Both the position numbers and the translations under genes were made by a program. 64,000 nucleotides of DNA. Origin: Flammula alnicola (Eukaryota > Basidiomycota > Agaricomycetes > Agaricales > Strophariaceae). The stretch is from positions 1-64,000 of the forward strand of contig JADNRV010000034.1 in the NCBI GenBank assembly GCA_015499995.1, written 5' to 3'. Shown in pieces: positions 24,409 through 36,644 of the stretch (the stretch's first letter is position 1; every line of letters starts with the position of its first letter). The notes beneath the pieces are model-generated. The model had not been told where the DNA came from. It was given only the letters and a program-made list of their open reading frames with translations, and searched no databases.

Positions 24409-25693
24409 CTACAGCCCATCAATGATATCGCTGCTAACCCATGTCGGTTCTTTGTTGAGCAGGGTACGCATTACACTTTCGCGCATGTAATAGGCAAAAC
24501 AGGCTCTTTGACCCTGAGCCGTCGCGCCGTGCGGAAGAACTCGCCCACATAGCGCAACGAGGGTACCAGAGTCATATTTCACCCGACATCCCAAGCCCGG
24601 TAGTTCCATGGTGCCACCGACATATGGACCGAGGGTAGCTAGAAGATCCATTGAGTAGTAAGGACCGCCATTGTCACGATGGACTGGAGTCTGGCGGTTA
24701 TTGATGACCGACAATCCCGAAAATGGCGATGACCATGCAGCCAGTACGTCTGGCAGCTTTCCCCCTTTCTCGACGATTTCTGGGTTGGCAGCGATCGTTC
24801 TTAAGGCCTGTATTCCTGCTTCATAAAGGGCCGGGTGGATTATGGCTAGGACCGCGCCAATTAGTGCCGAGCTTTCCTTGATTTCTTGAAGCCATCGAAG
24901 TCCGCGATCTGTGCGTAGGGCGGCCGATACTTCCATGCTGTGAGATTTCTATATTCTTGTGAGCGCAGTTATCCGATTGTAATCTGTTCCGCGGGAACTC
25001 GCTTACCGCATGTGCTTGTTGATACCAGGCCGGCGCCACACTAACGGTTCCCGGCCGAATCGTGCAACTTCCCGTATCCGCATAGTGGGTGTCATTAACC
25101 CTCCAACTGCTCGAGTTAGGCAGCACGGTCAGAAAATTCTCTATTGTTTTCAGACTTTGCCACATGATAAGCTGATGCAATGCGATTATAAGTCATCCGA
25201 TACCTGATTGCAGCAACATTGCCCTTACCTGACGGGGTTTCAGCAAACAAGCAGGCATGTACCACACGAGGATATTGCCTTCAAGATCTACCACCACAAA
25301 AGGCTGCGTCTCGTAGGTTTCCGATCCACTGCCCTGTAGCGGCGGATACATTTTTTTGATTTGTTCTTCGTACCGTTCATTTCGCCCTGTTGATTTCGGA
25401 CTCGTATCAGCCAGGTAGGCGGCATAACTGTCTACTGCCCAGCTAGTGGTTTCTGTATCTCCTCGTTAACTAATGTTCCTATTAAAGAGTCAAAGGAACT
25501 CACTCCTATTCCGGTAAGCCGCTACTAAAACATTCACTAAGTGATCGCATTCTTGAAGGAGGAGAAGACTGAAGTGATCAGGGAAAGCCGCTCGAGCAGG
25601 CGCACCCGCCATTTCATTCTTGAACTTCGCTCGTAGATATGTTGCGATGCTTTCTGTCAGCTCGATTCCCATCGGTCCCGCTGAGTTTGCCAT
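24409..25693 (-). CDS. TET/JBP-family 2OG-Fe(II) dioxygenase
   Basis: Minus-strand exons 25693-25504, 25452-25229, 25171-25007 and 24948-24409 join to 372 aa with canonical GT-AG borders. Toward the C-terminus lie TPVHRD (iron ligands His283 and Asp285), a beta-strand block GGTMELPGLG, SGTLVALCGRVLPHG (second His ligand, His333) and RACFAYYM (Arg341 for 2-oxoglutarate). The middle segment has a VAPAWYQQAHA block resembling fungal TET/JBP proteins. Such enzymes oxidise 5-methylcytosine stepwise and act on nuclear DNA; fungal members have expanded with KDZ transposons. All visible active-site residues are kept and no stop interrupts the exons, so it could be active. It converges on the AT-hook gene, 386 bp apart. 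Confidence 0.85.
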
Positions 25694-26815
25694 GGGTTGT
25701 AGTCGTACTCAAGAAGATAATCACATACCATGTGTCACGTTGTCTGCTGTCGCTTATTCCTAATTGCGCAGTCTTTCTTTTCCTCACGAGCCTCGAAGAA
25801 CCCTCAGGCTGCTCCAACATGTTCCTGAGGACACTTCAGCTTTCTCATCATTCTACCAATTTAGTTACGTCTGAGCTCCTTCAATCTCCCCTGCATTTTA
25901 ATTAGTGGTGAGCTGGGCTGTGACCCAGGCCAAATGGATTAGTGTTGAACACATTCGGGGTACTCGTTGCGTAAATCAGAGATGAGCTTGGATAGCTAGA
26001 CCTTTATTGGAGGGCCTATATCATTATGATCTCACCCATGATTGATGGGGGTCCTCTGCTTACATATGTGCCAAAGTTTTCGTCACGCAGCGTGGGGCCG
26101 CGAAAATAAGTCAAGGAAAGAGCGTACTGATCAAAGTCATAAACCCATGTAGTATCGATAGAACCACAAACTACAGTTCGTGTTGGCCATCTAATAATAC
26201 GACATCTTCGTCAACCCGCGTGGCGCGGTAGGGGGGCCACAAAAATAAATCAAGCGACCACTCAGCACCACCCAAGGCCCGAAACGGCGACAATACTCTA
26301 CTCTAGAATGTAATGAACGACCAAGCTCCATTTCTGCAAGTACGTACGACACGTAAATACCCTTGTATTAGTTAGCGAACAGTCACAAGAATGGAGGGAA
26401 AAGTAGAAAGCGTTCATTGCGCACGTTCCACTTCAACAGACTCCGAAGCAGATCTGTGGGGCAGAACACGAGAACGAAAGAGACGGATCCTTGCCACAGA
26501 CGATAAATTTCGCAGGCGGCTACTTAATCGAAGTCACACAGGTACTAGGGCTATTGACTGTAGTTCTCCGTCCTTTCCAAGTCGTAGTCATCCAGAGAAT
26601 TCTTGTGAAGCCGACGCCCTCAACCTGGTACCTGTTCACGGAGACGACCATCCCTATTCCACGCGTTCGCCGTGTAGTTAAACTATATATGTATGAGCAC
26701 AGGTTCGTGCAATATGGTGAAGCTGAAGATAATGAATCTATACATACTGGATACGCACAATGGGAATGGCAGAGAGAGATTACGAGAAAGACTGTATGGA
26801 AAGATATCAAAGATA
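25694..26815. other. 1.1-kb intergenic region between KDZ1 module and CK2 gene
   Basis: Several short ORFs but none with recognisable or coding-like content. The right end of KDZ1 probably lies here. GTGGCGCGG/GTGGGGCCGCGAAAATAA-type blocks near 26090 and 26225 recur as a weak direct repeat (GGCCGCGAAAATAAGTCAAG versus GGCCACAAAAATAAATCAAG). Confidence 0.4.
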
Positions 26816-28279
26816 TCAACCTGACGCAGCAGAATTACTTTCTCCGCCTCCGCCTGGAACAACAACAGGCGTTTCAGTCCGAACGGGGTCTGCACGCATA
26901 GTTGAGGAGTGTTTATACCAGCCCACGAGACTTCTGACTCACCAAAGTAAGGGTGCGCTTGAGCTTCCCTTGCAGTAAGGCGTTCTTGGTGGTCGCAACG
27001 CAGTAATTTATCCAGCAAGTCGATAGCCTCGTCGGAAATATACCTCTGGTTCTCCGGGGTGATAAACCTCATCCACGGTTTTCTTGGATATCTGTAAGTA
27101 TAACGACCGTATAATAAGCCTCAAATGTTCCTGCACTCGCCATCCGGCACAGGGTTACCTTCCGAGCAATTCAGGATACTGCGGGTCAAGGCGGATGTGG
27201 TACTTGTCGATGTACGCGTACAATTCCTCGGTGCCCAGAACCTTCGCGATATTCACGAGCTGGTCGTAATTGTCGTGTCCGTGAAAGAAGGGCTCCTTGT
27301 GGAAAATCTGCGCATAATTGAGCAGCCACATGCATACGTGGATCAGTTAGCGGCGGATTGCGCACCATTGAAGCGAACATACTGCCGTAGCCCCACATGT
27401 CAAGGCTGTAATCGTATTCTTGGAAGTCGACCAGCAATTCTGGGCCCTTGAAATACCGGGGGGCGAGGCGGGCGTTGTACTCTGTTTTAGGGTGATAGAA
27501 TTCGGCGAGACCCCAATCGATGAGTCGCAACTGGGGTGGTGTTCTGGGTTTGAGCAGGCATCTTAAATCCCCAATAGATAAGAACGCACTTTGCGATGTT
27601 CGTGGTCAATCATGACATTGTGGGGTTTAACGTCGCGATGCATGATGCCCTTCGAATGGCAGTAATCAAGAGCCTGGGGATGTACAGTAGTCCGTGGTTA
27701 ATGCAGATCGTGAAAGAGAACAACCCAACGAACCTTGAGGAGCTCAAACATGTAGAATCGGATATCATGGTCCGTAAAGCGTGGGTACAGAACCTTGAAG
27801 TCGACGTTGTGCACGTATTCAGTGATTAGACTTGTAATCTGGGACGTCGGGTCGCGAACGACGTCCAGTAGAGCGACAATATTCGGGCCACCTGCGAGGT
27901 TTTGGAGGATTTTGATTTCCCTGTTGATCTTCTTCTCCTTGACGGGCTTCAACACCTTGATGATACATTTTTCTTCCGTGACAACGTTGATACCTTCAAA
28001 AACCTATGTATGCAGTCTCTTTCAACAAGATTATCGACATGCGATTATCGAAATCTGACGAACCTCGGCATACTTTCCGCGTCCCACCTTGCGCACAATC
28101 TCGTAATGGTCTTGAGATCCCCACTGAACCTGTAGGTTGTCTGCAAATGCATCTTATAAAATAGCGCTCACAAGACACAAGAGGATTGTAATCATACCAT
28201 AATCATACCATGAAGAGCCCAGGCGGCTATTAACGTCGCAATATACACGGGCAACAGACTTTGCCGTGGACCTGCCCAT
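26816..28279 (-). CDS. CKA1: casein kinase II catalytic (alpha) subunit
   Basis: Eight exons on the minus strand (28279-28198, 28152-28064, 28003-27734, 27673-27590, 27530-27366, 27307-27159, 27091-26943, 26889-26816) join to 353 aa, the usual size for the family. Hallmarks: [10 protein letters not shown] at the N-terminus, [11 protein letters not shown] glycine loop, [12 protein letters not shown] (catalytic Lys and basic substrate cluster), [12 protein letters not shown] catalytic loop (Asp161), DWG in place of DFG (Asp180), and HPYF near the end. The enzyme phosphorylates Ser/Thr ahead of acidic residues in nucleus and cytosol, as a tetramer with CK2 beta. One oddity: [11 protein letters not shown] replaces the near-invariant MWSLGCMFAGM. 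Host gene. Confidence 0.92.
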
Positions 28280-28857
28280 CATAGGATGCAGTGGACGGGC
28301 TGTAGGGCGTAGTGGTCAACGAGGAAGAGGAAGGAGAGAGACTAGCTCTTGCATTCCCACGCTGATTTCCCTTCATCAACAAGTTCATGACCAGACTCAT
28401 CGGTCTGTCCCAAGGTTGGCCGAGAATTCTGCGATGGTGATGAGAAGGATACAGTCTTGGCATAACCGCGACTGCTCAGCCTGACTTTCCAACTCTGGCG
28501 TCTCCGAGTCATTGCCTGATTATGATCAGATCAAAGAAAGGGATCATACGGATCATATGTATAGCCCGGCATCCCGGCCCCGAATCCAGGCTCATTTGAA
28601 TAAAATCTCTTTTCTTTCTTTTTTGCGCATTCAAGCTCAAGAACGGCGGTTTCCCCTCCCCTCCCTTCACATAAACGTCAAAGAAATTGGTGGGAGACCG
28701 GCGCTCGCTCCTATTCTCTCTTCGTCACCCTCGCCCGCCAGCCCACTCGCCTTGGTTGCTTTGATCTATCGCGAGCATATTTTCCTTTGACTTAACGACA
28801 CTAAGTATCACTATCGAACTGAATACACGACGCAAGCACGAAGCCAGCACCGAAACG
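28280..28857. promoter_or_regulatory. divergent promoter region between CK2 alpha and the coiled-coil gene
   Basis: 578 bp separate two divergent start codons. A pyrimidine-rich tract (TCTTTTCTTTCTTTTTTGCG, about 28608-28627) precedes the plus-strand gene, a common feature of fungal core promoters. No clear TATA box. Confidence 0.4.
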
Positions 28858-31800
28858 ATGTCGTCCCAGCCGCGGTTTGGAGGCCTAGGCGGACAGAACC
28901 ACCACCCATACGCGTATCCGAGCGCGAGCGCGAGTGGGAGTCAGGAAGGGCGGCAGTCACTTGGAGGAGGCGATCAGGGGAGGCGTGATTCGGGTGGGTA
29001 TGACGGTAGCCCTTTCGCCGACACTGCTGGACGCGATTCTCAATCATTGGTATGTCCCTGCGCTTCTTTCTTTCACGACCAAGTTATTTATGACTTTGTC
29101 GTTCATTAACACGCGTAACAGCGAATACCCTCGTCCATCGTCACAGCTGCCAACACCAACGCCAGCACGAACGTAGCGAGGCAACGCTACGATAGCGCTG
29201 GAGAGATCGCTCGTCATCATAGTTCGAGTAGTGGTGGTGGTGGTGGGCATCCTTATCCAGCAGCAGGTCTATTAGCGCGTGTTCAACCGGTGAGTTTGTT
29301 CGTCGGAAGATTTATTTTCATCATTGATACGCTCCTAATGCTGCTCCACCGGCGTCTGCTTAGCTTCATTTTCGCTATGATACTAGTACTACGAGCGACA
29401 GCCATCCCCAACTTGAATCCGCGCCTGACCATGGACCTGCACCCTCACTTGAACGACGATCGTCTGTCGGCACGAGTACTCACAATGTCCCGCCTCTTAC
29501 ACTGCTAGTACCAGGGCCACCAACATCAGCACCACCATTTTATTCGGCCCCGCAACCACGCCAGCACCAACAGCAGCTGCACCAGCAACCTCCTGCATTG
29601 GCGCCACCACCACTGCGGCCTATTCGAGACCCCTCACATACCCGACGGATGAGTGCAGCTGAGGGAGAATCCTTTCGCAGCACGCCTCTGAACCCACCTC
29701 CGGCAATCGCACGTCGTCACTCCCAACCCGTATCCCAACCATCGGCCCAAGCACCTTCCCAACCACCCTCCCAACCCCATCCCAGTCTCCAAAGACTCTT
29801 GCAACCCCGCTCTTTCTGGAAACCTCCCCAACCTCAAGCACCCCGTCCCCAGGGACCCTCCCAACCGCAACCGCATATCCAAGGACCGCCCCTTCCCGGA
29901 CCCTCCCAGCGCCAGCCGCCATCGGACCCGCACTCTCAACACCCGCACCCGCACCCGCACCCGCAACAACGACCACCGCTCCTCACAGACGCTTCCGTCA
30001 TCGAGCACGCCGACGCCGCCCTCCGCCCCACGCGCGACGCACTCGAATCCGCGTGGAACCTCCTCGCGCAGAACGTGCGCCAGGTCATCCAAGCGCTGCA
30101 CCACGACTACGCGCGCTCCCTCGAGGCGGAACGGCAGGCGTGTACGGCGCAGGTGGCGGCGGCGGTAGGGGTAAACACACAGCCTTTGGACGTAGACGAG
30201 TGGGATGCCTCGAAGCGCCAGGCGAGGGCGGAGAACGAGGCGTTGCGGAAGGAGAGTGAGGCGCTGGTGGCGGCGAGTAAGATGCTGAGCATGGATCACG
30301 AGGCGTTGCTCAAGGAGAACGAGGCGGTGAGGAGGGAGAACGATGCAGCGCGAGAGGAGAATGAGCGGCTGAGGCGGACGGTGAAGGAGTTGGAGGCGAA
30401 GGTGCAGTTGCTGTCGGGAACGAGTTCGAAGGGTGTGGATGTGGAGAAAGATAGGCTGGTCGCGCTGGTTAGCGTTATGGTGCAGATGTTGCGGGATGGG
30501 CAGGGGAAGGAGGCGGGTGTGGGTGTGGGGGGTACGGGTTCAAATCAGGAGAAGGAAGAAAAGGAGAAAGCAGAAAAGGAAAAAGAAAAAGCCCGACTCG
30601 AGAACCGCGAAGAAATGATGAAACACATGTCCACCATGCTCGGCGCCGTCAGCCAGCAGGTATCCAAGCACATGGAGGACAAGATGAAGGCGATACTCGC
30701 TGAGATGGAGACGCAGCGGGCGCTGAGGGTGGAAGCGGAGAGGAGGGAAGAGGAGGCGGTGAGGATGTTGGAGGAGGTGCGTTCATGTGTTCTCGATGCG
30801 CGCATATATTGACTTTTTGACGTGTAGGCTCAGAGACACTCATTGGCCGGGTCAGTACCCAAAGCCCAACATGCCCCGCACCAACACCAACACGCCGCCG
30901 CCGCCGCCGCATCCGTGACTCTAACACAATACCACGGCTACCCGGACCCGCTCTCCTTGTCCCTGCCCCAGCCCCAAGCCCACTCCCATGCACGACGCAC
31001 GTCGTCCTCGCAAGTACTCTCCGGTGCGCCTGCGCTGACTCGGCTCTCCACATCCACATCCGCATCTACCTCTACATCCGCTTTTACCTCCTCATCCTCA
31101 TCCGCATCCACATCCGCAGCGTCGTTGGCGTCGACGTCCTCACGCTCTAACACACTCTTCACATCTCCTGTAGCTTTCGCCGCCTCCAAGAGTGCCAGTG
31201 CACATGGCGAGAACGCCGCGATACTAGTGGGCGAGGACGCGGCAGGCCGTCCGGAACACATTCGCGTGCAAGGGCCGCTGCTGCGGAAACGCCGGCGGAC
31301 GGAGTACGAGCAGGAGGAAGACGCGTCATGTCCGCCGTGGAAACGCCGACCATCCGTCCCCACTACCACCCCCTCGCAGACCCCTCTACAATCTCCGCCC
31401 CCGCGCCTGGACCAAGCTCGCGGGCAAAGTCAGACTCGAGGTGCAATCCAAACACAACCGCACGCACAGGATCGCGACCAGAACCAGCGTGAGGCTCAAA
31501 CTGTCGTCGTCGTCAAACCCGAACCAATGGACGATGACGACGAGGGGCTTTCCATGCGCACGCGCGCCGCGCCTCGTGCGTCCGCGTCGACGCAGATGGA
31601 GGTCGACGACGTTGACTCGAAAGTTCTTGTGCCCAAATGTTCATCTCCACCGGCCTCTGCGTTGACGTCTGCCGCAGCGACCACACTCGCACGCGCAGTC
31701 GTGAAAGAGGAAGGCGAATTGGATTTGGATTTGGATCTCGTGGCGAACCTCGAGGCGCAGATGCTGGCGGACGCGGACGCGGATGTGGAAGAGGAGGGCG

Positions 31801-32412
31801 AGGTATTTCCCCAGCCAGACTCGGATATGGAGGTGGAGTACGAGGAGGGCGAGGTACTTCCTGCGTCAGAGGCGGAATCGGAGCCGGTGACTACTACGCG
31901 TGCCAGTGCATCTTATACGCGGGAAAGGGAAAGGGAAAGCGCCAGAGATGTCCATCCGCTCCTGCCCAACCCTGCGCCAACGACTGCGCCAGCGGGCGAC
32001 GCGGAAACAGGCGATGAGCGGAAACCCAGCTTCAAGCTGGGCATCAACCATATCGGCCTGCTGTACAAGACGGAGGTGGGGAAGGGAAGGCTCGTGTGTC
32101 GGATGTGTTTGTAAGTCTTAATTTATTTTACCCTACCCACAACTACAACTTAAAACTAACCAACGCCAATGCGGCAGAACGCGCACCGCCCAGCCCTCCA
32201 AATCCTCCCCTCCCCCGCCTCCACCACTCCGTGCCTTCACTATAACGGCGCCCTGGACCGCCCTCGTCGGGCACTGCGAACGCGAACACCCCAAGGCGTG
32301 CCAGGACCTGGCGCGCCTTGCCCCGGCACAGATTGTGGAGATGAAGCAGCGGTTAGTTGCCTCGGACGGGGCTGTGCGGGCAGGCGGTGGGACGAAGGTG
32401 ACGAGGACATGA
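28858..32412 (+). CDS. large Ser/Pro-rich coiled-coil protein with C-terminal Cys/His motif
   Basis: Exons 28858-29049, 29122-29289, 29364-30776, 30828-32110 and 32178-32412 keep frame and give 1,096 aa. The N-terminal third is Gln/Pro/Ser-rich with poly-Gly. Residues about 290-530 form a long heptad-rich coiled coil (EALRKES, EAVRRENDAAREENERLRR, then a Lys/Glu block). The Ser/Thr-rich third segment is followed by acidic repeats (EEEGEV, EYEEGEV). The C-terminus has VCRMC and WTALVGHCEREH, a plausible single zinc site. I do not recognise the family. The layout suggests a nuclear scaffold or transcription-linked protein, which is inference. It appears intact and host-encoded. Confidence 0.75.
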
Positions 32413-33387
32413 TTTTTTGAGAGATTTTTTCGTTCTTTTGGTTCTTGATCGCGTCTATGATAGAGTTTTGGCCAGTTAACGGTTATACCAAACTGCCTCT
32501 GATATATAATGTAAGTAATATATACCATATGTACTCTACTTTTTACACTATGTGCTCCGCGACAAATAGCTGCTTTTATAGTATGATTAGTACGGTGCAA
32601 TGAAGGCCTCAAACCGTAGGTTTTCAACCCAACCCTCATCACCCTGGATGGCGCCTATTCTCCAGCTTAGCCACTTAGGATATTTCTGCGCATGTAATAC
32701 ATTGCTTACAGAATCAGGATTCTACACATGGTTTCTGCTTACCCATCATGCTGTGTCACTACAATAGCGCAGCTATGAAGATTATACTCTGGTTAGGACC
32801 AAGTATGAGTGTGACGCCAGAACGGGGTCTGATTATAAGTGACAGTGAGGCGTGAGTAATCGGCGACGGGCGTCTCCTTCGCCTCTCGCCAGGACCTGGG
32901 AAAAATTTGCGGCATACAGCTCTCACTACCTGCAGAAAAACTCTTTTGAACCCAACCCCCCACACCCTTGTCGCTAACCGTCGCTGTCACCCTTCTCGCG
33001 ACGCTTCACGACGTCCTCGGACTCAGCACGAGCGTTTTGGAGGCAAGCGCATCCTCGTCACTCCTTTTCTGGGCAATATTTTTCCTACAAATCAATAAAA
33101 CGTTAAGAGGAATAGTCGGGGGCTCAATTTCTTGAGATGATGTGCTAGACAATCTATATCAGAAATTGGTATTTCTGCAGTTCCTCTTAACATTTTAAAG
33201 AAGGTATTTTCACCTAGAAACCACCTCGCATGATTTTTCAACAATTTTCGCACGACCCTGACCATAAATGATGATCCTCCCACTGGTGCCCTGAGCAAGC
33301 ATCGTGATGTCCGGACACTTCTTCAGGAGCGTTCAGGGAGCATAAACTATCAGCAAACACGTAGCTGACTTGAAGGAGGCCCTTTTG
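32413..33387. other. intergenic spacer
   Basis: No coding-like ORF. A small inverted pair, GTTAAGAGGAA (about 33101) and TTCCTCTTAAC (about 33181), could mark a ~100-bp foldback. Otherwise nothing notable. Confidence 0.35.
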
Positions 33388-33396
33388 GGTTCATTC

Positions 33397-33929
33397 TAGT
33401 CTCTCTTAACTGTCCCAATTAGGCGGGTCCGTCAAGAGAGTCTGGGATTACACAACCAACCACATAACCGGGACATTCACTTACAAATTTGGCTGGTAGT
33501 GGCTCTTCCACCGTTTTTCATTGGAAGTTGACTGAATTTCATCACTGAAAATTCATAACATTCTCTGTTAGAGCTCTTCAATAATCCTAGATACTCAAAT
33601 AGGTTTGCTGAAGGCTTGGGGAGGTGCAAAAGATATTGAGAGATATTTGGGTAAAGGCTGATGGCACAGCCACTGCCAAAAAGTGTCTTCAGATTGAGGG
33701 CATTTACGAATGAATGTGCAATGGATTTAAAATTGTAAAGGGTGAGGTAGCCTTTCACGAACATCGTCTAAATTACCAGGAAAAAAAACAATTCAAAAAC
33801 AAGATGGGGTGGGCAATAAACTGTCGAAAGTTGTAAGAGAAGGTCCCGGTTATCTGGTTGGTTGTGTATCCCAGACTCTCTTGCGAGATATCCCAAAATG
33901 GATCGCTAAGAGAGACTGGCATGAGACTA
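33397..33929. mobile_element. 533-bp MITE with 9-bp TSD, Mutator-like
   Basis: GGTTCATTC at 33388-33396 and 33930-33938 flanks an element starting TAGTCTC and ending GAGACTA. The terminal inverted repeats extend about 80 bp with an offset; the inner blocks AGAGAGTCTGGGA and ACACAACCAACCA...TAACCGGGAC match closely. A 9-bp TSD with long inverted repeats fits the Mutator/MULE group. The 95-codon ORF inside on the minus strand is probably accidental or a captured fragment. Confidence 0.8.
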
Positions 33930-33938
33930 GGTTCATTC

Positions 33939-34647
33939 AACACTGAACAGTCAGCTCCACCTAAATGAGCCTAGGAGATGTTGTTTTGACTGGGCTTTTT
34001 GACTGGGTTTTTTTGACTGGATTTTTACAGCGATTATGATTCACAACATTATCTTACGGTCAGTGGCATAGTTTAGCATTAATTCGTCAACCAGTGTCCG
34101 AAATTATTTTAGAGCTTTTCGATTTTATTGGGGAGCTTGCTCCCCTTTTGTCTAGTTAACACCGATTTTCCTATGCTTATGTCAGTTACCGTCTTTGTAG
34201 AAGTTTGGTTTGAAAGCTTTTGTCACCCCGTGAGAATAAGTGTTGCACTGCCTCTGCGCTCGCCAGCATGTCGCCTTGCTGCAACGCTTCTGGAAACTTG
34301 GATCCAACAAGTTTCCCATCAGGCCGTACCACGATTTAATGCGGAACAGCGAAGCCGTTCTGTTTAGCATGTCCACCCATTGGTGGATGGCCGAAGTGTG
34401 GGTGGGTTCGACTGTATAGGGATGGAAAAGCAATGAATTATGTATGACACGCGAACGGAAGGGGCTGTGGCGAAAAGTCAAAAAGTCAGCCATCAAAAAA
34501 GTCAGCAATGCCAAATCGGGCCACTCTCCTGAAGTAAACATGACGCGGGGGAGAATCATAATAAAAGGGACGCGGCAAAGGCTTCTTAAAGGTCTATTCC
34601 ATTGTTTCCAGTGCCAATATCCTTCACTGATTTGCTCTATCACTAGT
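33939..34647. other. intergenic spacer upstream of the broken membrane-protein gene
   Basis: Holds a short tandem repeat TTTTGACTGG (three copies, about 33988-34023). Homology to the upstream flank of the second gene copy begins about 34585 (CTTCTTAAAGGTCTATTCCA). Confidence 0.4.
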
Positions 34648-35715
34648 ATGGACAACTACACTGAGCAGTGCGACCCATATTTAATTACTCCTTCAATTAC
34701 CTCGCATCCCAATGAAACTGTTGATGAGAATCCGCAAGTCACCGCTCCTTGGATTCAAGAACAGATCCAGGCTCTCCGTACTCGTGTCCAATCGAGGTTC
34801 TTTTATTTCCGTTAATTCCTTAGACAGCTTGCAGCTCATCTACACTATATTCAGCAAACTGTTCGGACAGAAAATTAAGGATGTACATCAGGTACAACAT
34901 CTCCGTCGCATTATGGATAGTCCTTACACTAGGCCTTCTTCCTGCATATTATGCTGAATATCGAGAAGAGAGGGCTGGAACAGAAACACCATCGCTACCA
35001 GCCCCAGCAGACACCTAACTCTGATCCTGGCAGGACATTGCTAGAGATATGATCAAAGTTTGGGCATTGGTATGCAAGGGAGGTCTAGTTCTCCACCCAT
35101 AAGTAAATATTTTCTCGACAAACCCGCCACTGACGTATACTACTCCTCAGAATGTCCCTCACCCTCCTTCAATTTGATGGCATGAAAAGTACACTGGCGC
35201 GCACGTTGACAATTGCTGCTTGTGCCTGCGCTGGTGGTGCTTTCATTTTGAGCGCGATATTCATCAGTATAAGGTCCAAGTTGAGTCGCGGAAGCATGGG
35301 AAACCTGTGGGTCGAGGTGCGCTAACTTTGCTGCTGACCCAATCCACCAGCGGAATTGATCCATGGATACCTTTTTTTTTTTTGAAGGCATCGCCGACTT
35401 TGTCCACGCCTGGGGCTCTTACCTTTTGGGTAACTCTAGTGTCCCCGATGTCATACATGATCTGGTTAGTCATATACTCGCACTCGCGTTTTATATAATA
35501 TAATACTCACGATGCTTCAGGTCCCTTCTTTATTGCGTCTTGGCACTCTTAGTCGTCTCCTGGAATAATTATGTCGGCGGAGGTACCATTCCTGATGCTG
35601 GAAATTCTACAGATGCTAAACCTGCTTTCATCGTGAGCGCGCATTCCTAACGACCTTGATGATAGGGACCGTTGTCCAGGTCCGCCGAGCCATTTTTCTC
35701 ATCAGAGGCGGGTAA
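34648..35715 (+). pseudogene. degenerate copy of the multi-pass membrane protein gene
   Basis: Homologous along its length to 46696-47771. Damage relative to that copy: a 2-bp deletion near 34877-34890 (TTAAGGATGTAC versus TAAAGAACCTGTAC); CAA and CGA codons of the other copy replaced by TAA and TGA near 35018-35026; and the donor GTACGT changed to ATAAGT near 35100. The 3' exons (FILSAIFISIRS, ALTFWVTLVSPMSYMIW) remain open. The 5-bp difference upstream lies within the intron. It is probably non-functional. Confidence 0.75.
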
Positions 35716-36639
35716 TGCTGCTCGCGAGGTCAGAGGTGCTACTCTATACCCAGTGCCAAACTCAGTGGAAAGCCCTGCATATTCCATTCGACGTTTGTAT
35801 TTCATGTTCCATAGTGTCGCTATCGTTTTGCTTTGCAGTATAGGTCTATTTTCATATGTCAATGTTCTTCTGTGTTTTTCGACTTTCCTTTTTCTTTCTA
35901 TAGACATCCCATTCGACATCGGTTTAAAAATTCTGCAGTTCACATTTTGCTATCAGTGTCGATATCGTTTTGCTTTGTTGTATGAGTATGCGCATGGAAA
36001 ATCCATAATTACGAGTACTATTCACCGGCCGTATGTATCCCGGAGTCGATGAGACGATGAACCATACGAAGTTCGAGAAAGATATGTGCGTACTTTGCCC
36101 AAACCATGCTACAGCGTCCAGCGGAAATCGAGAAGCACAATGCAGAGCTTGATGAGCAAGCAATTTCCCCTTGGGACATTGCTCTTGAGGGTGCTTTCAC
36201 GTTGAAGTTATATTGAGAGTTTAGACGAGGTCATTCTTGCGTGAGAGTTAATTTAGAAAAGGTGTTACGTCGGTATAAAAAGAGCTCAGAATAGATCGAT
36301 TGCTCGGGGTGTCGGAAAAGCCCTTCCAATCAAACACAATCTGAAATCAATTGAACAAACTCTACATAGCATTTCGCGGCTGGACGATTCTGACAACGTG
36401 AGAGTCAGTCTGAAAGTTTGAATGCTCTTGATAACGAGCCGAGGACTCGTCATGATCTCCGATTGGTAGAAATTTGGGTGTTTTCAAGGCTCGAGGAGCG
36501 GTTTGTGGAGGAGGAAGCATGGATATTGAATGCATTGACCTCTGTGGGCATTTCAATTTAGAGAACTAAACGGTGCGCAAGCAGGGAGGCTTGCCTTTGT
36601 TCAAAGCTTGGTGCTTTGTTATGCATTTGGAAGGAAGCA
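35716..36639. other. 3' flank shared with the second gene copy, then spacer
   Basis: Homology to the flank of the intact copy continues to about 36105 (GACATCCCATTCGACATCGG at 35905). Beyond that, to the retrotransposon, short ORFs only. Confidence 0.45.
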
Positions 36640-36644
36640 CCAAG

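Larger units (their letters stand above)
4620..25693. mobile_element. KDZ1: KDZ transposon module with TET/JBP gene, ends not resolved
   Basis: This span groups the KDZ transposase (minus, 4620-19982, interrupted by element A), a divergent AT-hook accessory gene (21405-24022) and a TET/JBP-type dioxygenase (minus, 24409-25693). Physical linkage of TET/JBP genes with KDZ transposons is established for basidiomycetes. I could not find terminal inverted repeats at either side, so the true limits may be wider and may include the gene at 1845-3824. Without element A the module is about 9.7 kb. Confidence 0.6.

Noticed and set aside
29634..30299. 221-codon minus ORF opposite the coiled-coil gene
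   Set aside because: Shadow of the GC-rich plus-strand exon 29364-30776, which has continuous spliced frame and coiled-coil pattern.
33477..33764. 95-codon minus ORF inside the MITE
   Set aside because: Bounded by the element's inverted repeats, no recognised motif, composition unlike neighbouring genes; kept only as a note on the MITE.
34182..34655. 157-codon minus ORF upstream of the pseudogene
   Set aside because: Overlaps the duplicated 5' flank, is not preserved in the second copy, and has no recognisable content.
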